Source: Dipylidium caninum (taxonomy: Eukaryota > Platyhelminthes > Cestoda > Cyclophyllidea > Dipylidiidae). Taken from it: 64,000 bases of DNA. The notes under the pieces are model-generated. The model made no database searches and had not been told where the DNA came from. It saw nothing but the letters and a program-made list of their open reading frames with translations. The position numbers and the translations under genes are program-made. The DNA lies in assembly GCA_017562135.1 (NCBI GenBank), contig QEYB01001638.1, positions 124,001 to 188,000 of the forward strand, written 5' to 3'. Positions 15,047 through 26,900 of the stretch are shown here, one piece after another (the stretch's first letter is position 1; each line of letters opens with the position of its first letter).

Positions 15047-15572
15047 CCACGTGCCGAAGTCAGCGCCTGCGGAGTCGGTCAGCACAATCCGCTCTTTTGC
15101 TGCCTTACCACACGCTTGCCACAGAAGCCGACCGACTCCACCCCACATAGCCACAGCAAGGCCCGCTTCCGCAATCAACTCAGGCACTATGAAACAACGT
15201 CTACCAAAGTAAGGAACGACAACGTCTCAGTCGTCCGGATTTCCACTTCGACGACCGAGTGTGCGGAGATGCACGACAGACGGGTTGATGCAGCACCGCC
15301 CACCCTGGGCGAACTCACCTAACCGACTATCATACGGCGATCGGTGGTTGGACCAAAGCAGACTCTGACTCGCGAGTAGGGACTAGGGTCTAGGGGCGGC
15401 ACCGCGGTGCGCAATTAGGAGTTGGGGTAAAGTGGACTGGGACAGTGGTGCCGAGTGGTGCCGAGCCCCATGACACTCTGTGCCAAGTGTGACCAGAGTA
15501 GCGGTTGATGCGCGTCACGGAGCGGTCGTAGGGCATTCACCATCTCCTACCATGGATGTGGGTGAAGACGAT
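15047..15572 (+). repeat. ~520 bp dispersed repeat, copy 2 (inverted arm)
   Basis: Reverse-complement partner of 9166-9684, near-identical over its length with a 7-base insertion (GTAGGGA-like) around 15375-15390. The 12-base palindrome recurs at 15399-15410. Similarity decays abruptly just after GAAGACGAT at 15572 and just before CCACGTGCC at 15047, giving defined ends. No obvious target-site duplication or terminal repeat could be made out by eye. Confidence 0.85.
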
Positions 15573-18395
15573 ACGCTTTCTCATGTTGTGTCCAAATAAG
15601 GTATTCATGTGAAGAAGCCAAGCATGAGTGTTTTAGTGAACCTCTTCTCAAGTACTTGTTTGCGGTTGACATGGCGTTAGTCGGAATCCAGTGATGGGGG
15701 GGCGCCGAGAACTATTTTGAAAGCAAGGAGCCAATGTGGCGGTGTAGGACATGCTGATGTCTTTCCCTGAAACGGGGGGACACCTCAATGCCCGTCATCA
15801 TCCACCCCCACCGTATACTTTACTAGGAGAATTTTTCCACCATCTAGTTTGACACGAGTTGGGGTCTGAGAATCGCATTTCCCGTCAACATGCGAAAGCA
15901 TATATTTCTGAGCTCTAAAAATTACAACCCGTTCTTTCCGTACGACTTGATAAATCTTTGATACTATTCCCACACCTTTTTGACATTTCCACCGCTTTCT
16001 TACATATATGAATGCGAACTTATGTAGATCGATTGTGCTCCTCCGCACCTCAGTACATATATATCAGGGATAAAAACGGTATCAAACTCGAAAATTTGTA
16101 ATCAACATTTTGGCTAAAAACAAAACAATTTGACAGATGAGTGTAGATTGGCAATCACTGGCACTTTGGCTCTAGCGACTTGCAATGACTTCATTTCTCA
16201 GATATGTTGTCCCCTACGGCCACTTACGACTTAGCATTTGCGATGCCGTTTTCGTCTCGGATAAGCAGGCTAGATATCATTAGAACGGTTTATTAAACCG
16301 TTAATTTGATTCTGCTCTATTCTCCGCGAGATTTCACGCTTCACATGGTAAAGGTAAAGACATAAAATGACTTCAATGAGTGAGGTCGTCATTATTGAAT
16401 GATGCCATATCTACCAAAGGTCAACAACGACCAGAATCTGCAAAATTTTTAAAGCCTAGGAAGAAGTGAACTTGTAGAAAATAAATAATTTCCAAGGGAG
16501 CCTACTTCGTGCCCATGCACTAAGAGTCCCGTGAGTTAGGAGATGCCAAAATAGTTGCCTTTTGGCATAGGGTCTAGGGAACTGTATGGTTTTGTGCTAA
16601 GGCTCCATACTAATGTAATCTTTTATTCATTATTCGTTGGCAAATTTCAAGACGAAATGAATTATTCAGTTTTACTGTTGTTGTATATAAATTCGACAAC
16701 TGAAAGGTGCTAACCACAATTTTTGGAATGAGATTGAGAGATAAGCCTTTTATTTAATATTAATTTTTCTATTAACTTTTAAGGAGCATTCCGACGATTG
16801 CATAGACTAAGCTCAAAAGCTGGCCTAAAACGGCATTTTTTTAAATAACCAGCCGGATATATTTGAAGTGCCGCGCGTCCGACATCACGTGAGATCGTGA
16901 AAGCATTTCTAGAATATCTCTACTAACAAGTTGTCACAAGTCAAAGTGAGCCCTCTTATTTGATTTGATTTAGATCTGTTGAATCGAATCTACCACTCGC
17001 TGCAAGCATCGATTCCGGTCTGTGTTTCATAAATTACTACGAATTCAGCAAATTAGCGGAAAAACACGAGCCGAGAATGATTACTGAGTGCACAAGAGAG
17101 CTAAAGAGAAAATAGAAGTACAAGCAGCAAATAAAGGTAAAACCCCAAAGCTGTAATAATCTAGATGATTTAAATGCGGTCCCAATAAGAGTGACTATGC
17201 TTCCGTCTACGAAGAGTACCCCACACAACTTACTGAGAAGTTAAATCATAGTATTTCTATGAGCGTTTAGCCTTATCAGCACACCATGCACAGCTCCCCT
17301 TATTGGGGAGGCCTAAATAGAATAGTCAAACAACCGCGGCCAAAATGTAATTTGGACGTTTAATTGTCCACATAGTGGCAACTAAAGTCATGACCCATCT
17401 CCAAACGAGCTCTAATCGCACCGTAATAATTGGGCGCATCAGACGGGGAGCACAAAGCGTTGTGGGTAATCGAAATCACTAATACGTGGAATCCCATGAG
17501 ACTGTTCAAACATTTGACTCGGATATTTGTAATAAAACATAAGAACGAAGTCCCCTTAAACTGGTTAATAGCCCCCGTCAAAATCAGAAAGGCGTATACT
17601 GATACACTGCTATTTCTTCCGCTAATCAATCTGATTCATTAACATTAAACAAGGGCTTGGAAAACTCAGTTTGATGGGATCAAAATCAAATATAAATGCC
17701 AAATATTGATAATAAATTGACAAAGATGAATGACTTGAGCAAATCAAAGTTTGCGCGAGAAGCGATATTTAGGACGACAACTAACCAGTTGGAAAGTGTC
17801 CAAGACCGATTGAAAATGTTGACCCAAAGCGCTTACTTGAATGCTTGTTCTGAAAGGAAGATCTTTTTAATGATATAACGCCTTGAACTAAGTTGGCGAA
17901 AAGCTGTGATGACGCGGATTATGTGAATTCGATCAAATTATTTTAGCCTCCTAACTACAGTGCCAGCAGAAGACGAAGAAATTCTCTATACTCCTCGAAA
18001 CGTTCAAAATTATTAATAATTCGATAGCATTCAATGCTATTTATGCAGTATTCATTAGCCCTATCCTCACCATCTGCACACTACTCCTACATCGTCAAAC
18101 ACAACCGTTCCATATTAGCGCGAAAGACCAAGCTGATGGGCAGACGCATGATAATTTTACGATTTTGAGCACTAACACATGGTTTATAGCCTTAGTTTTT
18201 GTTACTAAATAAATGCAATCTTGAAATCATCAATTTGTGAATCTAAATGTCCACATTATGGTATATCATTTTGATTTTGAGACCTATAAAAACAAGGCTA
18301 ATAAACAGACTTTGAGCTTTCGTAGTTTACAGTACAAGGGAGCAGGGATTTGAGGATATTTGTACCATTAGACAGACGCGACAAAGAGGACTCAC
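15573..18395. other. AT-rich region, no supportable gene
   Basis: This stretch lies between the repeat arm and the last recognised TMEM106 exon. Frames are short and mostly non-ATG. The missing 3' exon(s) of the minus-strand TMEM106 gene may lie in its right-hand part (about 17.9-18.4 kb), but no candidate matched the family well enough to annotate. Confidence 0.4.
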
Positions 18396-20472
18396 CTAAA
18401 AGCAATGTAAATTTGGTCATACTCGGTATTATTGCTGAGACAAAGCTTGGGGAGACTGGAGAGAAAAATATTAAAACATCATCACTAAAGGAATTTAAGT
18501 GACCTTAGTATGACTAAAATAAGATGTGTTTAACTTTGTTTTAAGTCACGATCAACAAAAAATAGGAAAGATCTTAACGGAAAACTATAACATTTCAGCC
18601 AAACATCCTTAATCGCCCATGAACGAATGAATAAACTTACCATAAACGCATCATAAACACATATGGATAATTAAGATGTTAAATATGGAAGTAGATATTT
18701 CATTCTTTAAAAACAGCAAGTGGTTTCGATAAGAGGCAAGCAATTTCAATACATTAGCAGACATAACTATGAGCTGAGAAATTAAAAAAAAGACTTACTA
18801 CGTGGAAAAGACAGGATTACCGAAGTCTAAAGTCTGATTTACATACAACTCCTGGGTTGTTCGAGCGGGGATCCACTTATCCAGTTTAACGTTCGTTGCA
18901 TTCAAAACTGTAGAGTGATAGAGCGAAAGCAACTCCGCGTTCCCTATATACAAGGGCACGTAGTTCCAGTTTGTCGCATTGAAGGGATACTGTAAATTAG
19001 GAAGGAATTGGAAAATAAGGTAGCCCTAATCTTCATTCTCCAATCAGCGGTCCGCTAGCTCAGAAGGCAGTAACTCATAAAATATGCGAGCGCGTTCCCA
19101 TTGATCGACGATAAATAATACATCTGAAGAAATAGCATTGAGATTTTAAGTAAAAGAGAAGTTATGTAGTTAATTTAATCTACAGACTTCAGTAATCGTT
19201 ATTCGTGGGGAGTAAAATCAGGTTGTGGCCACAAATAGGGCAAAGTCCATGTAATATACAACAGAGGTCATAAAAACCAGAAATCAAGAGTAACAACGAT
19301 TTATTGAATTAAGCATGAACCTGGTACTTGCCACGCGAAGGGAAAAGTAAATTAACTCACAGAAAGAGCCAAGGTCACCGTGTCTTCGGTTATTTGCACA
19401 TCGTTAGGCAAGAGGACAGCATAAGACGATTGAAGACCGACGGAGCGCATCAGCAGGAAGAAAATCAAGAGCCCAGAGAGGGTAAAACAGAGAATGACGC
19501 TTATGAAAATTTTTATCACAGTGCGCTGGGGTCGCAAACGTCTGTCAGTGAGAGGAATTAACGCGATGTATTCGCTGCCGCCTCCATCAAAGGAGCTAGA
19601 TTCTAAAGAATGAAGGCCAGGATTAACTTGAAAAACAAGCTAAATAGTTGGAAAAAAGGAGAACAGACGTATTGGTGCACTTGGCTAAAGGTCAGAGAAC
19701 TAAGCTTAGAAACGAGTTCAAAAGGAATTTTGAGCCCAACCACAACAATTAACGAAAGGAAATTATCTTTAGATTTATGAACAATTACCGCATTCTACCA
19801 GAGATTCTCGAAATATCAAACAGGGGAACATTAATCCTGCTTTGCTAAATAAACGGCATAATTTGAATGAAGAAAACACACAATAAAAGGTATTGACATT
19901 TAAACATAAGAAAATAATGAATTCCCCTAACTAAAGTTAAATTCTGAGAGAGAGTGTACTTGACGAAGAAGTACTAAAACTTAGGCAATATTTGCATGGA
20001 GAATTAAGCCAACGAAACAAAAACCGATGTGGTCTGATCACAAATAACAGGAAACTTATTGCCGTGTTCATAAGTAAAGTAAGTGATTTACCTAATTCCA
20101 GGTACGAAATCTCATAAGCTTCTGCTATAATACTGTAACTTCAAATAATTTATATACCTTGTATGGATTATTTTTAAATTCTTTAAAGTGCAGGTATTAG
20201 GCAAAATACTTTCCAACCTTCGTAAGCGGATCAAACCAACTAAAGTTAAGAGATAAGGGTGAAAAAAATATTGTCGATAACGGAGGACATCCTGTAGAAA
20301 CGGAAAATGTATAAACTTGTTTACCTACTTAAAACACACAAAGTGGCAACTTAAACTAACCATTACGTAGAACGCCAGTGCCTCTGCAAGTGGGACATTG
20401 TCTAGAAGTTCCGAAACTTCCATATCTCGAAGCTCGGCATCGAGCAGACGAACCTCTGCACACGTTGCCCAT
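18396..20472 (-). CDS. TMEM106: TMEM106-family lysosomal/late-endosomal membrane protein (3' end unresolved)
   Basis: Single-pass type II membrane protein of late endosomes and lysosomes (TMEM106A/B/C family). Exons (minus): 20472-20361, 19602-19361, 18989-18802, 18455-18396, all phase-compatible, giving about 200 residues so far. The start MGN matches the family's N-terminal MG. Next comes the family signature CPTCRGTG, then ALIPLTDRRLRPQRT (human: ALIPYSDQRLRPRRT), then a hydrophobic segment of about 21 residues (VIKIFISVILCFTLSGLLIFF). The luminal part has three N-glycosylation sequons (NATN, NATN, NQTL), in line with the heavily glycosylated human protein. The last exon ends in phase 2 at a consensus GTGAGT, so at least one further exon exists. 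Human TMEM106B has 274 residues, so roughly 40-70 are missing. The 60-nt exon is less certain than the others. Confidence 0.85.
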
Positions 20473-21420
20473 GTGGGTCAGTGAATGCACTGTTGGGTTA
20501 TGATAAAAAAAGAAATGCGTAACAAACGTTAAAAAGCATTTAAATGCACACATTGGCAAAAGTAAATCTTCCCTGGGTGGAAAAATTGCCCGCCAATATA
20601 TGAGAGCCCTAAATGGGTGCAAATTTCTCCTCAAAGTGTTAACAAGGGACTGGTTATAAAAATGAAGAGAAAAAAAGTAATGACAATCCAGAAAGCAGGA
20701 AAACAAAATTCCGCCATGTTTCAGAGTGACGCCCAATAATAAATACGAGAATATGGAAAGTGTCACCAGGAAACATGCCCGTGGATTACCAAATTACTAA
20801 TTAATCTGATTTGCCGTCTGCACACACCAGTCTTTAGGAAAGCAACGCTTACCACATTCCGATAACGCAAGCAATATTGCATGTACACATACCAGTACCG
20901 ATACTTTCCGGTACCAAATTACATATAGTAGAACAGCAGTAAAATCGTAGGCGCAAAAAGTTTAAACCGGGTTGAGGACTATTTTTTTTAATATCGATAT
21001 TCGATTTGCTGAGGTTGTTGACGAATGAGAATTCAGTTTTTCAGGTTGGCCTGCGTCGGTGTCGCTTTCCCGCGTGCGGTATAGCTCAACAGGTGGCTCC
21101 GCCTTCGGACTTACAAAGACCAGGTACTCATTTAACTCCTGTTTTCCTTCATGTCTAAAGTCGTCCTTGGCGCCACATACTTTACATAGCATGAGATTGA
21201 TTCCTGACGGCCTGTTAGTGAATTGCTTTCCCTTTCGGGAGTTATTTCACTCTCACTATTTCAAGTATTTATTAGTCCCGATATGATAATTTCCTAAATT
21301 TTGAAAGCCTAACTTTCGCAGCCCTTTCACCGTCAAAAAGATTAGCATTTTGACTTTATCATCAAAGGATTACTGCTCGATTCGGGACCGAAACCGAAAT
21401 TTTTGTGCTTTAGACCAAGA
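20473..21420. promoter_or_regulatory. Divergent intergenic region between TMEM106 and PARS2
   Basis: About 950 bases separate the two oppositely transcribed start codons, so a shared bidirectional promoter is likely. A 26-codon open frame with an ATG (21192) and a perfect GTAAGT donor (21114) lies on the minus strand. It has a CKVCG motif but no phase-compatible link to TMEM106, so I do not call it. No clear TATA element was seen. Confidence 0.35.
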
Positions 21421-23580
21421 ATGTATCGATTCACGTTTTTTTCAAAGCTCTTGCGTCAAGGCACCCCCATTTTCTCGGAAAAGGAACAAAGTCTAACGTC
21501 ACACAGAGTAATTCTTTATTTCTTTAATTTTCCAAAGCTCCTCCTCTATAATGGTATTTTATCACCCAGCTCCCCAGGTGTATTCATTTTTTCCCCAATT
21601 GCCCTCCGTGTTGTGGATAAGTTAATTGCTTTCATTGATTATAAAATGTCTGAAGTTGGCGGACAAAAGTGTCTTTTGCCAACGCTTGGCAAGTCCCAAC
21701 TTTGGAATCAGTCAGGAAGACTGAAGAAGTTTGGCAGTGAAATATTCCGTCTCAATGATCGGGTCGGCAGGTCCTTCTGTTTACAGCCAGTAAACCGTAT
21801 TTATACCCGTTTACCAGCTACATAGACACACGAAGAGGAGGCTTGTGAATACGTCAGTGGTTTGAGCATAAGCAACGACATTCTCCCCTTGCGGATATAC
21901 CAAATCTCCTCGAAATTTCGCGACGAAATTCAACCTAAACTAGGTCTACTTCGTTGTCGGGAATTTATAATGAAAGGTTACAAAGGTTTTTTGTGCCTTA
22001 TATGTTTGTAGATATGTATTCTTTCGATCTAGATGTGGAGAGTGCGATGGAAACTTACAATACTTTGTCAAAAACCTATTTGGACATTTTCAATACACTT
22101 CAACTACCTGTATTTAAAGGTATTTTTGATCCATTTATGTTTAAGTACAACAATATGACTCTTAGTTTTTGACGTATCACAGTTCGAATCCTAGCTATCT
22201 GCTATCATCGACTTTTTATATAATCATTTTATATGAAGAAAACCTATTTCGTGTTTCAGTTGCGGCCGAGGGAGGACTAATGGGTGATTGTCCCTCTGAT
22301 GAGTTCCACTGTCCCATGCCGGTTGGAGAGGACACACTGATGGTCTGTCAAAGGTACCACTGCAAATACGTTTAATATAATTTTTCCTTCATCTTGTTTT
22401 TTATAGCTCTGTCTTTTATAGGTTAATATCCGAAATTTAGATTGCCTGTTCTATAGTTGATGCTACTTTAGGTCACTGCACACGAAAAATAAGCCTGGTC
22501 TCTAGTTGGTATTAATATTGACTTGATGATGTGAATCCATGATTTCGATGCATTATTTCTTTCAGGTGTAACAAGGCCAACCTAGCTTCACGAAACGGTA
22601 CTTTGGCACTAGAGAATCAAGCAGATCCTTCTAGATTCTGAAATTTGTCCTGATTGTGGATTGTATCTTGAAAAACATAAATCAGTAGAGGTAACTCACG
22701 TCATCTAATGACTGCTAGTTCTGGTGCTCATTTTAATTCTCTTACTGCTATCGGTCAAAGTAATTAAGGATTGGTGAAGATATCCCTAGTAAACAACTTT
22801 TCTTTTTCAAGATCGCTCACTGTTTTTTACTCGGGTCCGCTTACACATCTACATTCAATACCAAGGTCACTGTACCTGGCGGAGTCAAGTATGTTAATCC
22901 GCGCTACTTTTGTACTTAGTCAGAATCCTAGAGATGGGCTGTTTTGGTATCGGAATAACACGACTTCTGGCTGCTGCTCTTGAACACTTTACCACTACCT
23001 TGGCAAAAGAAATCCCACCAAAGGAACTCAGATGGCCTCTGGGCTTCGCGCCCTACAGCGGCGCAATCGCCCTACAGAAAGTCGGTCCACTTAACGCTCT
23101 ACCAATTTGTGGTTAGTAGTAATTGTTCTGTTTCACTTCAGGACAACGCCAGAGACGCCCTGTCGACGGAGGACTTAAACGAGGTCCTTACTCGGTTTAT
23201 GGGACTCCCCAAGCCATCGCTTAGTTCTACACCAGAATCGACATTTTTCGCAAGTCTTCTCCCACGTGGTGACATTCTAGTAGACGACCGAGCCCATTTA
23301 AGTCTCGGACGCAAGCTTCTTGATCTTCGTCGTCTCGGTGTACCCTGGGTCCTCATTGCCAAGGTGTTACATTTGAAAATTGGGTACCCTTTACTAATTT
23401 CCAAGCTCCTCTATCCGTCTTCTTCCGTTTTTGCAGAGTCGGAAGGGCCGTCTAGACTCCAAATATGAGCTCATAGACGTTAATCGTGGCGGGGCCTCCT
23501 TCAATATCAGCCTTGACGACGCCGTTGCCGCTTTCACCCATTTAGATTTCTGCCCGTCACCTCGCGATAACGCTGGCTAA
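21421..23580 (+). CDS. PARS2: Mitochondrial prolyl-tRNA synthetase (complete, 10 exons)
   Basis: Class II aminoacyl-tRNA synthetase that charges mitochondrial tRNA-Pro. Exons: 21421-21789, 21826-21976, 22012-22119, 22260-22353, 22566-22597, 22635-22690, 22812-22888, 22924-23080, 23142-23363, 23437-23580; 1410 nt, 469 aa (human 475). The N-terminus (MYRFTFFSKLLRQG) is basic like a mitochondrial presequence. Motif 1 region: GILSPSSPG and GGQKCLLPTL. Motif 2: FRDE then GLLRCREFIMKDMYSF. Motif 3: EMGCFGIGITRLLAAA. Anticodon-binding part: DDRAHLSLGRKL. Two CxxC pairs (CQRC, CPDC) occur as in human PARS2. Four introns are only 35-37 bp. Exon 1 may hide a further 30-bp in-frame intron at about 21509. 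An acceptor (GTGCTTTAG) sits 7 nt before the ATG. Neighbours are TMEM106 (divergent) and JUN (convergent). Confidence 0.95.
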
Positions 23581-23718
23581 CGCCACAGCGAAGTTTAGCG
23601 CAGAATAGATACTTGAATAGTCCTCATGTACGTGGTGTGCGCATGTGCCGCGTATTTTTAAATACATCTTCCCACCATCTTGGGTAATGCTGTTGAGTCC
23701 AGGGAAGATAAATGAAAG

Positions 23719-23724
23719 AATAAA
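23719..23724 (+). terminator. Candidate poly(A) signal for PARS2
   Basis: AATAAA 139 bases downstream of the PARS2 stop codon and well before the convergent JUN stop at 23962, a plausible 3' UTR end. Confidence 0.6.
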
Positions 23725-23961
23725 CGTTTTGTAAGGATCAATAACGTAACTACAGTTGCTCATAACCCCGGTCACCGATGCCACAAACACACACAGACAT
23801 GCACACGCAATGAAAGTGAATAGGTGTCTCGTTAAAGTGCAATATGGCGGATGAGGGCGCAGCAAGACGGGACGACGAATTTCTCTAAATGCACACGCTG
23901 AAACGACAGGCGTGAAAGAGTAGAGGAAAGCGGGAAGCGATATCGACTTTGGTAGAAGGCG

Positions 23962-26900
23962 CTACCCCTTAAGGGGTAAGCTACACCCACCTCCCATTCG
24001 AGGCTTGATGTGCTGCTCAACTAGTTGTCGTAAACCTTCTACCTCGCCTTGCGTCTGTTCCAGCTCACGTTTCAGTTGTCTGTTGGTCTCCGAAAGTTGA
24101 GACACCTTCTTCTCCAAAGTCTCAATAAGGCGGAGTTTCCGCTCCCGACAGCGGCGTGCGGCGTCGCGGTTCCTCGCCCGCTTTTGCTCCAGGCGGTTCA
24201 GTTGAATGGTCACAGACTCTCCTACAGTTACGGGGCGGGAGGAGAGGCCCGAGCAGCGCCTCCGGCCCATTGGCTGTGCTCCACCGAGCAGCGAGGAATC
24301 TGAGGAGGAGGGTCGCGTGGGTCTATTGGTGTCGCTGTCGAGGAGTGATGTGGGCTCCTGTAACCCGCTGGTGGAAGACGAAACAACATCTTGGTGGTGA
24401 TGATGTTGCTGCGGTTCTGCACCCTCCTTTACCTCTCCTCCGGTCGTCACATTCGCCTTAGTTGTAACACTGTCGTTAAGAAGAAGATTGCGAGACGCAG
24501 CGGCGGCAGCAGCAGCAGCAGCCGTAGTGTTCGGGAGGACCACCGCAGTGGTGGGTGAACTAACCAGCGGCGCAGCGATTGAAGAGGAGACAGCGGCTGC
24601 AGCCGTGCCTATGGGCGAGATGAGAATGTAATTTTGACTATTTGAGCTATCAGCGGGGCCACTGGAAATGATGAAGCTGTTTTGAGGGATTAAGCTCGGC
24701 TGCACTGCGGTGGTCGATGACGACGTGTTTGTGATCTCTGATGGTGCGGCTGTTGCTTCCGCAAATGACTTTGTCAACTTTGGAATAAAGCCGCTAAAAT
24801 TACAAAGGAGGCTGTTAGGTTGTGAAAAAGCTACTTGTGTTTTGAAAGGTAGGAATGCACTAGTAAAGCAAACATCTTTATATCAGACCTTATTTCTTGC
24901 GACGGCATAGTCTAACGGCAGTATTACAACAAGCCTAACGTATATTGGGAAACAGCTAATTCGGTCCACCGTTACTGGCAATTCAACTCCGAGGTCCATT
25001 GACGTAGGGGAATTGCACACCGGCATTGGATGGCATAGTGGAGATATGTGAATTTAATTCCTTATTGTGGTGAAAGGTGTAAGTGCTGGGACAAGGAGGG
25101 GGGGGGGGGGGGAGAGGGAGAAGTAACATCTGACGCCTGGGCCGAGGGAGGACGCGCCAATGGAACAGCAGAGGGAGTCCACTGTGGGATTGAGTGCAAC
25201 TCATGGAGAAGAAGTCCCGCCTTCCGAGATGACTCATCCAGTGGTGACATCATTCAACGGTTAGGGTGCATATGCACAAGCATAGTTGCACGCGGCTGAG
25301 TCACCTGGGGATGACGAGAAGACCTGAATCACGCGCGTGCGCGCACGTCGGAAGACCTCAACACGACGGTTAGGACAAAGCTCTAGCGAAGGAGAAGTCG
25401 TGAGCCTCCTCTTGCATGCCACACAGCTTCTGGGGAGGGGGAAAGCGGACGGTTAACAGCTCACCCCCAATTATGGTAACAGAATCACTAAAAAGGGACA
25501 TTTGTGGTGGGCAACAAACGTTAGTTATTCCACGATTTGGCGAATTATCTAGAGCTTTCGCCCAACGACAGTGAAAAACGAAGAGCTTTCTGAGATCCAT
25601 CAAAGACTGGGTCGATAAAGAACAGTTGGGAACTACAACCACCGATTATTCGGTCGAGATCACCCACCGCGACGCTGATACCTGCCTTCAGGTGATGGTG
25701 GAGTTACACAAATACTACTAATTATTAATAGGCTGGAAATTATGAAACGGGCGTTGGATAGCGGCAGAAATCAGCGCTCCCAATTTTTTGCACTATTTAT
25801 CATACTCAGTGGAAAGAATTCCATTGGCATCTACGGTTTTCTGCCTACGATCTGGGGAGTCATATATTCATACTTGAAAGAAACTCTATTTATAGAGCTA
25901 ATAAACGACTCAAAGTCTTTTGCAACACAATATTTCGTACTTACGAAAAATGTAATAATCGGTCGGTGAAACACCGAAGTGAACATGGCGGATGTGATAA
26001 AACGTCATAGTGTAGAGAGGTTATTTAATTAGTCAACAATAACTGAAGCCCTATGTTGTGGTTGTGTGTTAAAATTGCGCCGTGCCGAGTAAACAATGCT
26101 GGTTGTTTTCGCCTCAAGTTTCTTCTCCTGTTGTTACGGTTTCGCTCGGTTGCAGGAAAAAAAGAAGGAAATGACGGGTATTCCACCATATGGCAGTCAT
26201 AATTTGTTTTAATGAAATCTCTGTTAAGGAATGTGTCCTTGCGGTGTATCCTTGTCTACCCATTCGCTTCATCATTTTCCATTGCCACACAAAATCCCCT
26301 GTTCATCACAAGTGATGATTTGGTGTGAAAACGGCGGCAATCATGTATTGCGAAGGAAGCACCGAAGATGCGCACTTGCTGTCCCTTGCGCTTGAGCATC
26401 TGCAGCTGCGTCAGTTCATATGGGTCCCGTAAGTTCATTTTTTCACTTTACTTCTTGTGCGCAGATGTCTCAACACAGCCGTAACCGCATGGATGGCTAG
26501 TCTCTAGTTTAGACCTAAGTTCACGACTATTTGTGCCGGCATCGGACCTCCTCGTTATCAACAGGGGCTGGCGGTCACCATCGAGGCTCGTTGATGATGC
26601 TCAAATTGATAGAACGAGGTTTTTCAAACCAAAATCGAGCGCTTTTCCCTAGTGGATCCACCTCTGAATGCCTCACTAATGCTTCGCGAAGCGTGAGCTG
26701 CGCTATGATTCAATTTGAACTCGTACGGGAAAGTTAGGGGTAAATAAATGTTTGGTTTCCATTTGGTTACGGCGAACAATAAGATAGATATACAGAAAAG
26801 TCTTAGAAAATGAGTAAGAAGAACACTTCAAAATTTATAAATATAAATATCGAGCATGCCTTACAACGGATCTCTCGCTCGCGGTTGAACGCAAACTAAA

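Noticed and set aside
15785..16048. 88-codon minus-strand open frame vaguely like ribosomal uL24/KOW proteins (GIVSKIYQVVRKERVVIF)
   Set aside because: It starts at GTG, the similarity is limited to a few residues, and there is no splice or polyadenylation support. Could be a decayed pseudogene, but chance is as likely.
17953..18071. About 40 open codons on the minus strand ending in TAG, considered as the last TMEM106 exon
   Set aside because: No resemblance to the TMEM106 luminal C-terminus and only a weak acceptor.
21115..21192. Possible first exon (CKVCG motif, ATG, GTAAGT donor) upstream of TMEM106
   Set aside because: It ends in phase 0 with no phase-compatible acceptor in the next exon, and TMEM106 already has a good MGN start at 20472.
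22176..22195. GTTCGAATCC, a tRNA B-box-like sequence
   Set aside because: No A-box or cloverleaf partner upstream; it lies inside a PARS2 intron.
25370..25642. Possible extra JUN exon after the CTTTCCCCCTCCCCAG acceptor near 25432
   Set aside because: The acceptor is strong, but the only frame that looks Jun-like stops without a donor, and the 31515 to 24793 join is already phase-perfect.
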